Part shown: in pieces, positions 1 to 13,800 of the stretch
Position numbering within the stretch: position 1 is the first letter of the stretch
How the letters are laid out: each line of letters begins with the position of its first letter
Source of the DNA: Ixodes scapularis
Taxonomy: Eukaryota; Arthropoda; Arachnida; Ixodida; Ixodidae
Length of the DNA: 64,000 nucleotides
NCBI RefSeq assembly: GCF_016920785.2
Contig: NW_024609857.1
Coordinates: forward strand, 129,573,094 to 129,637,093
Direction: 5' to 3'
Made by a program: the position numbers and the translations under genes
Notes under the pieces: model-generated
Seen by the model: only the letters and a program-made list of their open reading frames with translations
What the model was told of the DNA's origin: nothing
Database searches by the model: none

Positions 1-1734
1 ATACGCTAGAGCGATGGCGTTACTCCGCGTTCACGATGCTAGCGGAGAATCAGGGGAGCTACCAAAGCTAGGAAAGGCGCGCTGTTTTACGAAAATTGCG
101 AGAAAAGTAGCTCGCGTAGCGCAGTGCCTTAGCGTCAGTTTCGCGAGAACGAGAGATGGCGAGATTTTGGAGAGCCAGTGGGGGAGGTAATTCAAGATGG
201 CCGACACGCGGTGTCCGTCCGATTTGTCTGCCTCGTGATCTCAGTTCTCAATGGCGGGCTATGTCTTGCTGCTGAGAATAGTAGCCGCGACTAAGCCATT
301 CCAGGACTGCAATAAGTAGCGATTTATAACGGACGCGCTAAATACGGCCACGGGGGAAAAAAAACTTCGCAATCTGTGCTGTGAGCGAAGGGTGCGGCCT
401 CCCCCTTGACCGCTTTCGTCGTGAGGACAGAACCAACCAGGGACACGAGCAAGCAGCCGGATCCGGGTAATTTTTGTGTCGTTTCATTTCCGGTGAACAA
501 TGAGAAAGGGTGAAGGAAAGACCCATGGCATGGACACAATAGAAAAACTACGGTTGTCATTTATGTCTGAAGCTTTCTTTTCATGGCCCTGGGGATTGAC
601 TCATGTCGAATCGACTTTTTTGTTTTGCATTCAATTACAAACATAACAATTATTTACTTATAAACAAAACAAAAATCGCAACAACAATATTCTATTCAAG
701 TAAGGACGTTAATAAATAAGATACAAGAATCTGGTTTACGAAAATTTATTTTACGCAAGCCTTAGAGTTTCAAAAAGCCGCTAATGGAGTGGCGTTAGCT
801 TTCGTTACGATGTAATCTGTAGCGAGTTGTGAACGTTCCACTAAAACTGGAAATTGCGGTTCCGCTACGCTACGTATAACTGAGGTCACAGCGGATTGTG
901 TATAGCACAGTGGGAGCGACTAAACGATCCACTAAAACACTCTACGAGTATTAACGCTGAGCCATTTTTAAAAGGCAGCTCAAACTTTAGAAACGCTGTA
1001 GTTCAATTATATGGCCACCTAGGTTAAGAGGCGCTCCGACGAACGTTGGTTTGTCACTGCCTCAAAATAGATTGGACGGATTAATATACAGATCAGAACC
1101 AGCAACAAAAAATTACAAGTGGCAATGATGTTTTTTTGCAAACTATTTGTATTTTAAATTTTTGTCTAAATAATTGAGAGGCTCTACAGGTAGTACTGAA
1201 AACGTGACGTCGAATGTTGCACAATTGGTCAGTAGAGCTTGAATTCAAAGGGTTACAAGAAGTTTAATATTTTAAATAAACGCTTAAAAACTCGGATAAA
1301 AATCGCGTTTTTTAGACTGCCTGCTCAACCTCCAAGATATCTAATCTGTGACGTCGCCCCACTGGATAGCGCGAATAAATTTGAAGGCTGGTTTTGGCGT
1401 AACCTTCAGTGCCGTTTTCACAACAGAAATTTATAATTTAGACATACTTATTAGCATGCCGGGAATAATAAAACATCGGTTTTTCGGAAATGCCGTAAGA
1501 CTGGGCTGCTCGAAAACGAAGTGGAACAATTAATACACTTGGTAGATTAATTTAACACCTAGAAATAAGAAGGGCTTACACAAGGCAGTTAAAAACACCT
1601 GATGTCTGTGAATACACCACTTGCGTAATACAGTGTTAAAAAATAAACCTGATACACTAAAAAGCATCCCAAACGTAAGACGTCACATGGGCTGGGACCA
1701 GTGGATAATTTTGAAATGCAATAAAGGGAAATAC
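1..1734. other. Intron sequence with no assignable gene
   Basis: The first 560 bases are CpG-rich and the remainder AT-rich. Short ORFs here resemble no protein I know, and I found no exon of the synthetase C-terminal domain. The CpG-rich part may be transposon-derived, but I could not identify ends. Confidence 0.4.
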
Positions 1735-1893
1735 GTCAACTAAATCACCTGTTCGAAACCAGCCATCATTGCTCAAGACGTCTCGAGTGTCTTCCAGATG
1801 GTTGTAGTAACTTTTCATGAGGTTTCTGCTCTGAACCACAATCTCACCATTTTGATGCGGGCCGAGGGAACCTCCACTGTTAAGGTCGAGTAT
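1735..1893 (-). CDS. Acyl-CoA synthetase exon 7 (last visible)
   Basis: The exon encodes about 53 residues including NGEIVVQSRNLMKSYY and SNDGWFRTGDLVD, the conserved end of the N-terminal domain with the ribose-binding Asp. The acceptor is CTTATAG. I end it at GTATTT (phase 0); a GTGATT donor at 1748 would end it 14 bp earlier. The hinge and C-terminal exon were not found in 1-1734, so the gene continues off the left edge. Confidence 0.85.
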
Positions 1894-4800
1894 CTATAAG
1901 TAGTGAGATGAATCATTTTGATTATTTGTTCAGTTCATAACTGACTAAATTTATGTGGAATCAATGAAAGAAATCACAAGTAGGTTTCTGATATTATAGG
2001 TACCTATCAGACGCTAGAACTGCCATATGTTTAAGTATGATATCTTATGCTGTATAGAAGACAGACGACGTTTCTACAATATATCGTCGTTTTGAGCAAG
2101 GAAATACATGCTGCGATGCGCAAGCAAAATTGAAGTACCGCTTTACCGTTTTGGCAGAGTCACTTTTTAAAAGCTTTGTAGTTAACCGTATTAATGTACA
2201 AGTCTTCACCAAGAAAGTCGTAAACGTTGAAAAATGTTTCAACAGCAGTATAGGCTTTATCACATGACGTTTCGGGAAGAGACTTCCTTCTTCAAGTGTG
2301 CAGAAAATACAGTTGCAAAGCGTTTTTACAGAAACCAAAGGAGAGGTGGAACATTGGAAAAGGCAAAAGAAAAATATTATATGTATAATAGTACAAGTAA
2401 AAACATTTGAGCATGAAAAAACTACATTCTAACAAACACGCACACGAAAAATAGTATAACCGAGGTGAACACGGTCGCGGCCCTCGTTAGAGAAACCAAG
2501 AAAATATATCACAGGCAAAGTCCTCCGTCAGGTTGGAGTTAAAGCTCCAGATCCAGAAAAATAAAATAAAATAGAAAGACACATGTACAGTGCGCCTCAA
2601 ACTTAACGCCGCCACGAGATGGTTCGGTTTCTTCACTTTTTGAGGTATTCCTGAACGTAGCAGTCAAAATGGTTATGAAGATTTGCGTCCCCAATGAAAA
2701 CTTAACCAGGGGAAGGTATTCCAGCAGCTGCAGCGATCAATTAATGTTTGGGTAGCATGCAATAAAATTGAATGGATCAATATTTGCGAAACCAAGTGGC
2801 GGCGTTAAGTTTGAGGGGCACTGTACATGTGTCAAGTCGATTGAGCCCAAACCAGGATAACGACGAAGGAAACGAAAATCGGAAACAAGCCCGAAGTGTG
2901 TGTAAACGGACACCAGAAATGTCACACGTGGGTGGCACTGCTCAACAAAATACCGAGAACTACTCCTTAAACTAAAACGCTTCCCAGCTGGACCTCCCCC
3001 CCTCCCCGCCAAAGAAAGAAAAAAAAAGAGGGTAGGGTGTGTTCAGAGAAGGACGGTCATGGTGGAGTCATGCCTATTTTTTGTTTTTAATTAAATTTTT
3101 ATATGATTTAGGTAAGCCTGTCCACACAACGGGACAGACCTTACTTTTTCAAGATACTTCCTTGTCTTCCTGAGAAAAATCGCATTCGAGAGAAGGTTGA
3201 AAAAACGGTTTTCCCAACTGCGCGATGACGCATCTTTGAAGGCTGGAGAAATGAATAGTGCAAAATTCTACACATTCAAAATTTTTGCGTTGAATGCACA
3301 CATGCTTTACTGCCAGAATTAATTAAAGTTAACTGATATGATCATATATTTCAAGCGAAATAAAGTGCCAAACCTGGCTTCTGGAGCGAATCTTACATAA
3401 TGAGGCATTTTTCGGCAAATTTTTAAGTCGCTTTAAATCTATATCCTAAAGCTGAAACTTTTTGTTTCGCGTGCTTTATGCCTTGTGAACTTCTAACAAA
3501 TTAATTAACGTTTTACTGTTGTAATTGATTTCTGCATTTCGCCCGGAAATTTCGTCAAAATGAAAAAAAGTCAATATTTTTCGAGTTTTGTGCGACAATT
3601 AAAAAACAATCATTCTCGATTTTTTTTTTCAACTTACCCATTGGGCCCTCGATGACCGGTAATTAAAAATATGGAAAGATATGATGCCTTTTTTTGTTTT
3701 AGAACAAGAAAATAAATGAGCAGCCAGGTCGTGGTCGCATCAATTACCGCTGGGGCGTTTCTGTCTTAACGACTAGTTAGTGGTACACGAGCGACGCATG
3801 CCACAGTAACCGTGCTTGGTCATAGTAATGTCCAGGCGCCACGAAGCACTCTAAAAATAGCACGTGAACTTTGTTTTATCGCTGATGTGGCTGGTATTGC
3901 CAATGAAGACTGAATGTTTCGGCGCGTCCGATCCCTATTAGGATGTTATGCTTGGCTGGTTAGATGTTCATTGGTGCTACCATTTAAAGTTAGTACTTTA
4001 ATATTAGTGCCTGGCTGACAAAATGATTTGATTCATATTTCTGGGTACCGCTCTAAAGATTGATGACAAAATAGTATGATTAATTTTTCTAGGCATCGCT
4101 TGAAATGAATGAAATTGCGGAAACTTCTGCCCCGACCGATGGCAGGCGTGTCTAAACAGCGGAACGATAACAGCTTGCATATTGAAAAACAATGGCGAAT
4201 GAGTGGAAATCAAAGATGTGTTAGAGGGTATTTAGGTATACGAAAGGCGGTTCAAGCGTCGAAAACAACAGCCACGTGTGCGTTTGGCGCTGCTCAAGTC
4301 GCTCCAACAGGATCTCTTGCGACGGCTCATCCGCAGTCAGAAAAGTCATAATCTGTTACTGGATCAAGGGGTGCTAGAAAGTTATCGATCTGGGGAAATA
4401 TTTGTATAAAAATCCAAGAGGGTCATAGAGTGCAAAAACCTGCATATGTTTATATACAATTAGAACGCACTTGGTGTGAATCAGCCAGCGCCGACACCTA
4501 ATGCCGTAAACCGTCGCACGCGCACAGGTTCGTGGTTCACTATAAACAGAAAATAAAGAAAGAACTGCTGATCAGTCGACCGGCCTATATCGCGGTGAGG
4601 TCTTGCCAATAAAGAGGACGTAACACATGTTTTAAAACAACGGGGGTTTATTTAAAACAATGATTTAAATAGACAACAGAAATAATATAATGGTGTTCAC
4701 AAGCACCGAAATCTGGCAATAAAAAGCCTTAGCCCTTCACCCTGCCGGTGCGCGGGTGGCAAAATGCAAAAATACCTAGCGAATACAGAGACGAAAACAA

Positions 4801-7800
4801 TTACTAGACAATTGAAAACTGAACCCCTAAAATTCTGAATTACTACCAATTTGATTGCAACACTGAGGAGCTAGCGGGTGGAGGGAGTGTTTAATCTGTC
4901 ACTGTCCGGGAGTTATGACCTCTTCCGATGCATTCTCCGATCCGAAGGGGGTAGTACCGGTGAATTCCACGGTGGGCTAGTGGGGAGTTTGATGAGGCCA
5001 GCCACACACTCACACACAGGCACACACACACGCACACTTCTTGCGGAGGCTTCCCCTGCATGGACCTGGCCAGCCACCGTTGCTTTTCACGGGCTCGATC
5101 CACTTTTTCGCAGATCGAATATCAGGGCTCCATGTCCAGAGCAGACTTAGTGTTGAAACACAGGTCGCGTTTAGTGCTAGACGAAAAGAACGTGGTTGAA
5201 AGCGCGATATACAAAACCAGGAGCAGGAAGACCTCCGAACCGCTTGTCTCCCGCGAGGTCTTGTTTATATTGAAGGGCATAAAATATTAGAAACTGTGTC
5301 GGTTTTCGGGTAATTTAACGAGAGGAGCCTGTAATATATCGTGGTGCAGCCGGATTTTGTGACACAAGCAATATACTAGAACAGGTTCAAGGGACTCAGG
5401 GTTTTTTCGACATGGAGTCCGCGCTCCGTGCAACGTACAAGGAATTCTCCTGATCTAATTTGTCATATTTACACATGTGAAGCGACCGGATTCCAGGCAC
5501 CCACTTGCCGACCTTCCACTCTAGTTTTGTTTATTCTTGAAATGCCTCAAGTTCGCCATCCGTAGGTTTGGTGTTTAGCAAGCCCCCCCTACCCCGTCGC
5601 ATGCATTATTGCCGTGCCCCGTTGCCGAAAAGACCCACTTCGTCGCCTGGAGCTCACTGCAATGCAACTAGTGAAGTTGGTACCGGCTCTTAAAATGGGC
5701 GGCCGCTCCATAGCTAACGTAAGTGAAGCGAGAGTAGATTGGTGCGTTGTCCTCGAGGGTGTGCATTAATTTTTGACACGGCCAAGCATGCATGCGCCGA
5801 GTCATGAGTTAGATCGTCGGAAATAGTGGCATAGCTCCGCGTCGACTTTCCTGACATTGCAATGCGCGTAAAGATGCTGATTTGTTGCTTCTGCCAGTGG
5901 TACGCCTGTGCCTCGTCCGCAAGCACCACGGTCCATTTCTTGGCAAAGTCGAAGTGGAAAACAAGAGCACCCCTTTCACAAGCCTGCCTCTCGTCATGTA
6001 TTGTCGTTGCTTGCACGCGTCGTAGGTAGTTGTGGGGGATCCACTTTATCACAGTCTTTTGAAGCTCCTTGATAAAAGCTGCGGCTACAGTGTCTTCTTA
6101 ATTAACTCCCCAATTCTCATGTGGCGAAGACTACCTCCTCATCATGTCCAATATCGAATTTGTCCAATGTCGAGTCTTTCGCTCTTGGGCACTGGTCGCA
6201 CTTTCCGAGGAAGCAAGGGGAAGTAGGCTGCGCACATACACAGAGAGCCTGAACATCTTCCGCAGAAAGTTAATCCCCTATCGTGCTTTCCAGCCTCATT
6301 AGACATAGCTGGAACTTGGCAAAGTAGGTACAACCACACACCTCCCGGTGTGGCAAGCACGTGACCCAATGGAATCGCAAAGATATGAACTTTGTGAGAC
6401 CAATCGCAAAGCTCGGGTCGGCAAGTTTGTAGACGCCGTATGCTTCACGCAGGGACCGGGTCATGAAGTGTTTTGGAACCCATTGGGTCTCTCCCTTGAT
6501 TTTCACGCGCACAACATCTTCCTTATTCGGGCTTTCCAGCTCGCCCGTTTTGTAGTATGCAAGCACTGCATTAACATCCTCTTCACTTACCTTGCATCTA
6601 CACGCCTCGCCTCCTTCGTTCTCCGTATTTGCTCTACCGAGAGGAGGGGCTGTTGTGCCATCTGCAGGATGAATGACTCTGGTGTTTGTTTACCATTGCC
6701 ATACGCGCTGCCGGTTATGTTTACACCGGGCAAGGGATGCCACAGGTGTCGCGTATCGCTGCCTCGCGTCAGTGAGATACGATCGCCTTTGCGAGCGAGC
6801 GCGGATGTAACCCTCGGCCTCACTTTCTGCGTGGGCCTCACTTTTTTTTTTGTGGGGGAGGGGGGGGGGGGGGGGGGGAGCTGCCACTTACTTTGTCGGC
6901 AAGTCTGCATCAAGAAACGCTTGTTTTCCTTTGACGTCTTCAATTATGCTCCGGCTTGGAGCCCAGCTACGCCATGCGTTACAATGCAATAATATACCAC
7001 CGGCTAAACCTTCCGTTCGAGCCACGCCTTTTATCAGTCAAGCCGAAGGCTTCCGTAATATCAGTCAGTCCTAGCGGTTCCTAGAGCGACGAATCAAATT
7101 AATTTGTCAGGCAAGTATACTGATATTAAAGTACTAATCTGAAAAGGTAGCCCGATGAGGATCTAACCGGCCAAGTATAACACCCTAAGGAGTATCGGAC
7201 GCGCCGTAAAGTTCACTACTCATTGGCAATATCAGCTACATCAGCAATAAGAACAAGTTCAGTGCTATTTCTAGAATGCTTTATGGTGCCCGGGCATAAA
7301 TATGGCCAAATACGGATGTTGTGGCATGCGTCGCTTGTGTACCACTATAGTCGTGAAAACAGAAACGCCCCAGCGGTAACAGATGCGACCATGACCTGGT
7401 TACACATTTAATTTTTTGTTTTAAAAGAAAATAATGCAACATGTTTTTGCATATTTGTAATTATCGGTCATCAAAGGCCTATCGGGTAAAATTTAAAGGA
7501 AATCGAGAATGATTTTTTTTAATTGCCGCACAAATATCGCAAGATTTTGACTTTTTCATTTTGACAAAATTTCCGGGCGCAGTGCAGAAAACACATTAAC
7601 TGTAGAACGCAAATTAATTTGCTGAAATTTTACATAGCATTAAACATTTGACACAAAAAGTTTTAGCTTCAGAATATAAATTTAAACCGACTTGAAAATT
7701 CGCCAAAAAAAGCATTGCTATGTAAGATTTGCTCAAGATAGCAAGTTTGGCATTTTATTTCGCTTGAAATATATGCTGATATAAGCTAACTTTAACAGTA

Positions 7801-10800
7801 TGCATGCATTAAACGTAAAAAAAAAATGCGACTGGAAGCTGCACCTTTTATTCCTCCAGCCTTCAAATCTGCGTCATCGCGCAGTTGGGAAAATCAGGTT
7901 TTCAACCTCCTTTCGATAGCGATTTTTCTCACGAACACAAAGAAGTATATTAAAAAAACTAAGGTCTGTTCCGTTGCGTGAGAGGGTTTAGCTACCTCAT
8001 AGAAAAGTTTGATTGAAAAAAAAAATAGTCATGACACCGCCATGACCGTCCTTATCTGAGCACATCCGGAAGTTACTTGGCGACGCTCGTACATCCCTAT
8101 GTTTGTAACTCTCTCCTCAAAGAGCTTTCTCTCTCTCCCGTTCTCCTCTGCGATGGGGAGAAGATGTGCCTGTAGTATAAACAAAAAACAAAAAAACAAA
8201 AATCCTACAACAACCTATACATGTTTCCTTTTGAAATGTTCGTGCCAAGCGGGGTTTTGGTTTTAAATTTAGATATTAGAAGGACTCTTTATTTTTGCGC
8301 GTAATATCATTTTTGAAACTGCTTTCCACGATGATAATTTTTAGGTGCGTATGAATGTCGTGGTCGTCGGAGTTAGTGTTGAGCAACTGATGTTTGTCTC
8401 TTATTTAAAATGCCAGACTTATGGCCATAAAATCGCTATTTCATATCATTTTTAGTTTCTCCCACGTATTGTTGTTACACAGGGCGCAAGTAATAATATA
8501 TATCATGTCAGGTGTTTTGCAGTCAATATGCTGTTTAATATTTACGTAAAAATTTGATGCTTTGTTCGAAATTTTATCAGCGGTCAAAACGAACGGGCAA
8601 AGTTGGCAAGGAGTCTTGTGGCAAAGACTACAACCACCGCATGAACTGTTTTTTTTTTTTTTTTTTATAAATATATACGAGGGACATAGATTATTATCCT
8701 CCCAAGATTCCGATGCTTACGGAATTTGAGAAATGGTGATTCGGAATTTTTTTTTATGTCTATGGTCGGCATGTCGGATCTTTAAATGGCGTTTCAATAA
8801 AGAATTCAGGCTTGATAGGTTCGCGCACTAGTTTATAACCAACAGCACCCTTGTTTCGTTGGAGCGAAGCTGCCGGGTACATTCAAGGAGTGTGCTACGT
8901 TCTAGAGCGGAAGCCTTTCTTGTGCCGTCGTCAACAATAGATACGGGATATTTTCTTTTGAATAGTGTGTTTTTCAAGGATGTTACATTTTCCTTAAAGA
9001 TAAATTCTTCAGAACAAATTCTACGCAACCGAAGGAATTGGCTGTAAGGTATATTATTTTTTTTTGACATCTTGGGTGATAGCTATCATAGCGAAGAACC
9101 TGATATTTGTCTGCAGGCTTTCTATACAACTCCGTTACCAAATGGATTCCCATCTTTTTAACGTTAACGTCGAAAAAGTTGATAGAGTTTGCAGAGTAAT
9201 TACAGGTAAATGTAAGCGTGCTCTGAGAACCGTTGAGGTAACTTAGAAAAGAGAAGTGTGCACCCAGGCAGCACCGAGTTCTGGGCCAAAACTTGGCTTG
9301 CGTCTGGCAGTTTAGGGCATTAAAAAGCCCGAAGAAGCCAAAGTAGTGCCAAACCTGACCTCCCTTGGCAACAGTCTGGGTATCTTGGCCCTAATTCGCC
9401 ATACAAGTGCCAAACTTAGGCTTCGCCGCCGGGTAGTTCGGCTGTCGTCTGGCATCTTCGGGCCTAAATCGCCTAAAAAATGCCAGATTTAGGCTTACTG
9501 CCCGGTAGTTCGGCAGATCTTTGGCATTTTGGGCCAAAATCGCCGAACTAATGCCAAAGTTGGGCTTCACTTTTTGACAGTTCGGCTGTCACCTGGCACA
9601 TTCGGGCCAAAATCGCCAGAGTTGTGCCAGAGTTAGGCTTACTACCTTGTAGTTCGGCAGAGCTTTGGCATTTTCGGGCCAAAATCGCCAAACTTATGCC
9701 AAAGTTAGGCTTCACTTTTTCACAGTTAGGCTGTCACCTGGCACATTCGGGCCAAAATCGCCACAAATGTGCCAGAGTTAGGCTTACTACCTTGTAGTTC
9801 GGTTGAGATCTGGCATCTTTGGGCCCAAGTCGCCAAACGAGCGCCCAATTAAGTTAGGCTTCGCTTCCCGATAGTTCGGCTGTGATCTGGCAGCTGCGGG
9901 CCAAAGTTGCCAAACAAGTGCCAGAACTAGGCTTACTGCCTTGGAGTTCGGCTGATGAAATATTTGCTGTACGCGGATGGTCTTCATCTTAATTAAATAG
10001 AAATCAAGTTTTATTCGGCTGGCAACTTTATCTTATTTTGGGTGTCTCTTGATTTCTGCAGTCCAAAGGTTGGCTGAATGTTTTGACGCGGCTGGAGCAG
10101 GCTTTGCAAACGCAAATAAATTGTGCCAGAGGTTGCACTCGCGCGTAGGTACACAAGCCAATATCGGGACGCGCCGTGAGACTGGTTCGACATTATGGCG
10201 CGTTCACACCGGCGATCCGATCTAGTCGCGCCATAACTTTCATCGCAAAAGCGACCATCGCGGGCAAAAAGTGACGGGTTTTGAGCAGTCGCTTGCTGAC
10301 CCCACTTTTTACGATGCACTCTAGTCGCGGAGAGGCCCAGCCAACCAACGGCGTTCGGAGCGAGAGTTTTTGAGAAGCGACTCGCCAAAGAAGGCGTTGG
10401 ACTCGCTCATCGCGCACGCCAAATTGACCAACTAATTACTTTTATTTATTAATTTTTTTTTGCGATGCGATTTAGTTGGATCGCGCGACTGCTTACATTC
10501 TCGGTGTGAATCCGCCTTTACAGAAAGTGCTGTCAATTGAGCTAACACTGCGCAAGACGGATGTACGCACGTTTCCACAAGAGATATCATTATTAGGCGG
10601 CGCATTGTAAAAGTGAGCGTGGCTCTGTGCGTGTCTTGCATTGTGATTGAGCACTGTCAAATCCTAGCGCTAACAAAGAGCGGAAACGACCGGGGCTCCG
10701 TGGCGCGGCTCCCGCATCACACTTGGGGGATGAAAATAAAATCCTGGAAATTGTACTATTTTAGCGTGTTGATACTTTTTAAACATTAAAAGTGGAGACA

Positions 10801-13800
10801 CAAGAGGGACGATACAGACAGGACAATCTGAACTTTAAAGGCCGCTGTACAAACGGGACGTTCTACAGAGAAGAACCTTCTCTCCCGAAGCTAGGGGACG
10901 GGGAGGGAAAGGGCCATCGTTGGGTGGAAAGAGCGTCTAGAGAATGGGATTAGCCTCGGGGCGAGCCATCCTCTCGAGAGGAAGTGGGGACGGAACAAAG
11001 CTGCCGTGGGGGTTCCGGCTAAAAGGTGGAAGAAAGTTAAGCTTGTCAAACGGCGACCTCGGATCCGAGGACGGGCACGTAAGAGAATTTGAAAAAAGCT
11101 GCTTGATTAGCCGGACGACCCAGTGCGGTCTACTGGTTCTAGAGGGTGACTCGGATGAAGAAAACTCGTTTTGCTCGAAAACTCTAAAAGCATTCTGGAC
11201 GTGAACTCTTGCCACAAATAAAAATAACACATGCATGAAAAACTACGAAGGCAACTAAGCTTTCTCCTATGATGGGAGAATGCGTGAGCATTACAGGCAG
11301 AGTTATGTTGGCGCAACTTGCAATAAAGAAAGACAAAAAAAGTTATGTTGGCGCAACGGACAGCGTGCTAGTTTTACGAACAAGCGGGCCTAGCTTCGAA
11401 ACCGGGCTGGTTTTTTTTCTCGTGTTCCTTTTTTTATTTCGCTTATTTTTTTTTTATTTTTTTTTTGTTTGGTCACGTAACAAGAAAAATCACATGAACA
11501 GAATTTTTTTTTTGGCCACGTGACCAGATTTTTTTCTTATTTCTCCTTTCCTTCAGTCTTTCTTTTTTTTTTTTTCCTTTTTTTCGGTTTACGCTTCTTA
11601 TCGCAAAACTTTTTGCACCTATTTCGCGTTAAATTGGCGTCAGCCAAATCATTTTTTTTATGGCAGGGAATTCTGCCGTACGTACCCTATGTTACTATTA
11701 CCAACCCTGGTTTGCAATTTCTGCTATCCAAAGGACTGGACTATGCCCTTGCTCCACGGTGCGTTCCAAAACGTGACTTCATAATTGAAATTGAAGAGAA
11801 ACTCAGACATGTGCACGATGTCACAGGGGTAAATTTCGCGAGAAGCCGCGTTGTCAGTGTTTCGAACAATGTGAAACCGGCCGGGTCAAATTTAGATCAA
11901 CAAGAACGCATTGCTCTTAATGAGTTGAAGTCAGACAGCTCCATCATGACTTTAAGTTTAAAGGCCGACAAAGGAAAAGGAACCGTTGTGCTTGATAGGG
12001 ATGACTACATGAACAAGATGTATGAAGTTATAAATGACAGTCGCTATTTCGTGAGGCTATCAAGAGATCCCGCTGCTAAGTCCGAAAGAGAGTTAGCTGA
12101 CCACCTTCGAGAGCTGAAAAAGAAAGGACGCATCAGTGACGACCTATACCTTCGTCTCTTCTCCTTTGACGCCGCGACACCCAAGATGTATGGACTCCCC
12201 AAAATTCACAAACCGGGTTGCCCCCTCCGCCCGATTGTATATGTTATTGGTTCATCCACTTACAGCCTTTCCAAATATCTGGTTATGATTCTGAGCCCTC
12301 TTACGGGAAACAATGAGTTTAGCGTCCTGAATTCCCGTGACTTTGTTGAACTTATACGCGCTCAGACCCTGCTACCGCACGAGGCTATGGTATCCTTTGA
12401 TGTGATTTCATTATTTACGAATGTCCCCAACGCCCTGGCGGTTGATGTCGCCCGTGACCGGTTGTTGGCAGACCAGTCGTTGTCCACTCGCACAACCCTC
12501 CTTGTTGATGACGTTATACTCCTTTTGCGTTTTTGTCTCAACCAGTGTAATTTTAGTTTTAATGGGGACATATATCATCAGGTCAGCGGATGCCCTATGG
12601 GGAGTCCAGTTTCCGTAACCGTCTCGAATCTCGTCATAGAATATGTTGAGGAAAAGGTAATGTCTGGCATTGATTTCCCCGTGAAGTTCTACCGTCGCTA
12701 TGTCGATGACACTTTTGCAATAGTTAACAGAAAGAACGTAACCGATTTTCACCGCAATTTGAATAGTGTCCACCCCTCAATTCAGTTCACCTGCGAACAT
12801 GAAACTGATAGTACCTTGCCGTTTTTATATGTACGTGCCCATAGAACTAGTGAATCTTTCTTTAAGATGGAGACATCCGTATATGGTAAACCATGTGACA
12901 GACAAAACTTTCTTGACTACCACTCTCATCACGCTACTCAACACAAAAGCTCAGTTGTAAGATCGTTGCCTTCATCGTTCAGGAACAGTCCCATCTAACT
13001 CAACACTTAGCGATAAAAGAACTTAGCCATGTGCGGGAGGCTTTGAAGAAACGTAACTACCCCGACCGGTTTATCAATCGCGTTAAGGAACAAATGTCCC
13101 GTCGGCGCCCGGATCGAGCCGAACGAACACGTGACGTCGTGTGCATCCCGTACGTTAAGGGGGTTTCGGAGGCATTGGGACGCGCCCTTAGGCCGTTGGG
13201 GGTACGAACTGTATACAAACTCTACAGAACAATTGCCAATGTTATCTCCAAGCCAAAAGACCCGACCCCGCCAGAGGCAGAAAGGGTCGTGATCTACCAG
13301 GTGCAGTGCAAGGAATGTGACGCTTCCTGCATTGGAGAGACGGAACGAAAAAGAAAAACAAGACTAAAAGAACACGCACGGGATGTCGCCAATTCCACGA
13401 ACGCCACCCGCTTCAAGTCCGAACTCGTCGACCATGCATGAACGTCAGGACACCAGTTTGACTTTGACAAGGCGAGGGATAAAAGGTGGGGACTGAGGAA
13501 GCTGCTGGAATCTTGGTTCATCCAGAACGACAAACGCGGAAGTGATTCATCGCTGGTAAACAAGAACCGTGGCCCCCTGCCGGACGTGTACACAAACTTT
13601 ATGCCTAAATAGTCGAACTTTTTTGTACGACTCTCACTCGCTCTGCGCTCTACTGAAGATGCCTCCCGCATGGGAGGCGAAACGTTTAATTAAATTGTTA
13701 TTTTTGTGATGTCAAGCCGTTTTTGTTATTACATTTATCATGTCTTCGCCCGGCTTCTGGAGTATATTTGCGCTCCTAATTTCACCGGTACGACAGCCAT

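Larger units (their letters stand above)
3036..8068. mobile_element. 5-kb element with ~1-kb inverted terminal repeats
   Basis: Bases 3036-4070 and 7070-8068 are diverged inverted copies of each other. For example, GGACGGTCATGG near 3050 pairs with CCATGACCGTCC near 8045, GCGCGATGACGC with GCGTCATCGCGC, and GGCGCGTCCGAT with its complement near 7195. Between them lies a decayed minus-strand gene with a DDE-transposase-like core. The simplest reading is a DNA transposon with unusually long TIRs, but its target duplication was not resolved. It lies in intron 6 of the synthetase. Confidence 0.65.

Noticed and set aside
6348..6992. 214-residue plus-strand ORF with a Gly run
   Set aside because: It is antisense to the DDE-like relic and runs through a G homopolymer, which explains its openness.
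9787..10417. Minus-strand ORFs of 66-125 residues near 10 kb
   Set aside because: They overlap the 73-bp satellite and a MITE and resemble no protein.
11520..11690. Start of a 492-residue protein with a Phe-rich hydrophobic N-terminus
   Set aside because: The leader is translation of poly-T tracts. Similarity to Penelope reverse transcriptases begins only near 11690.
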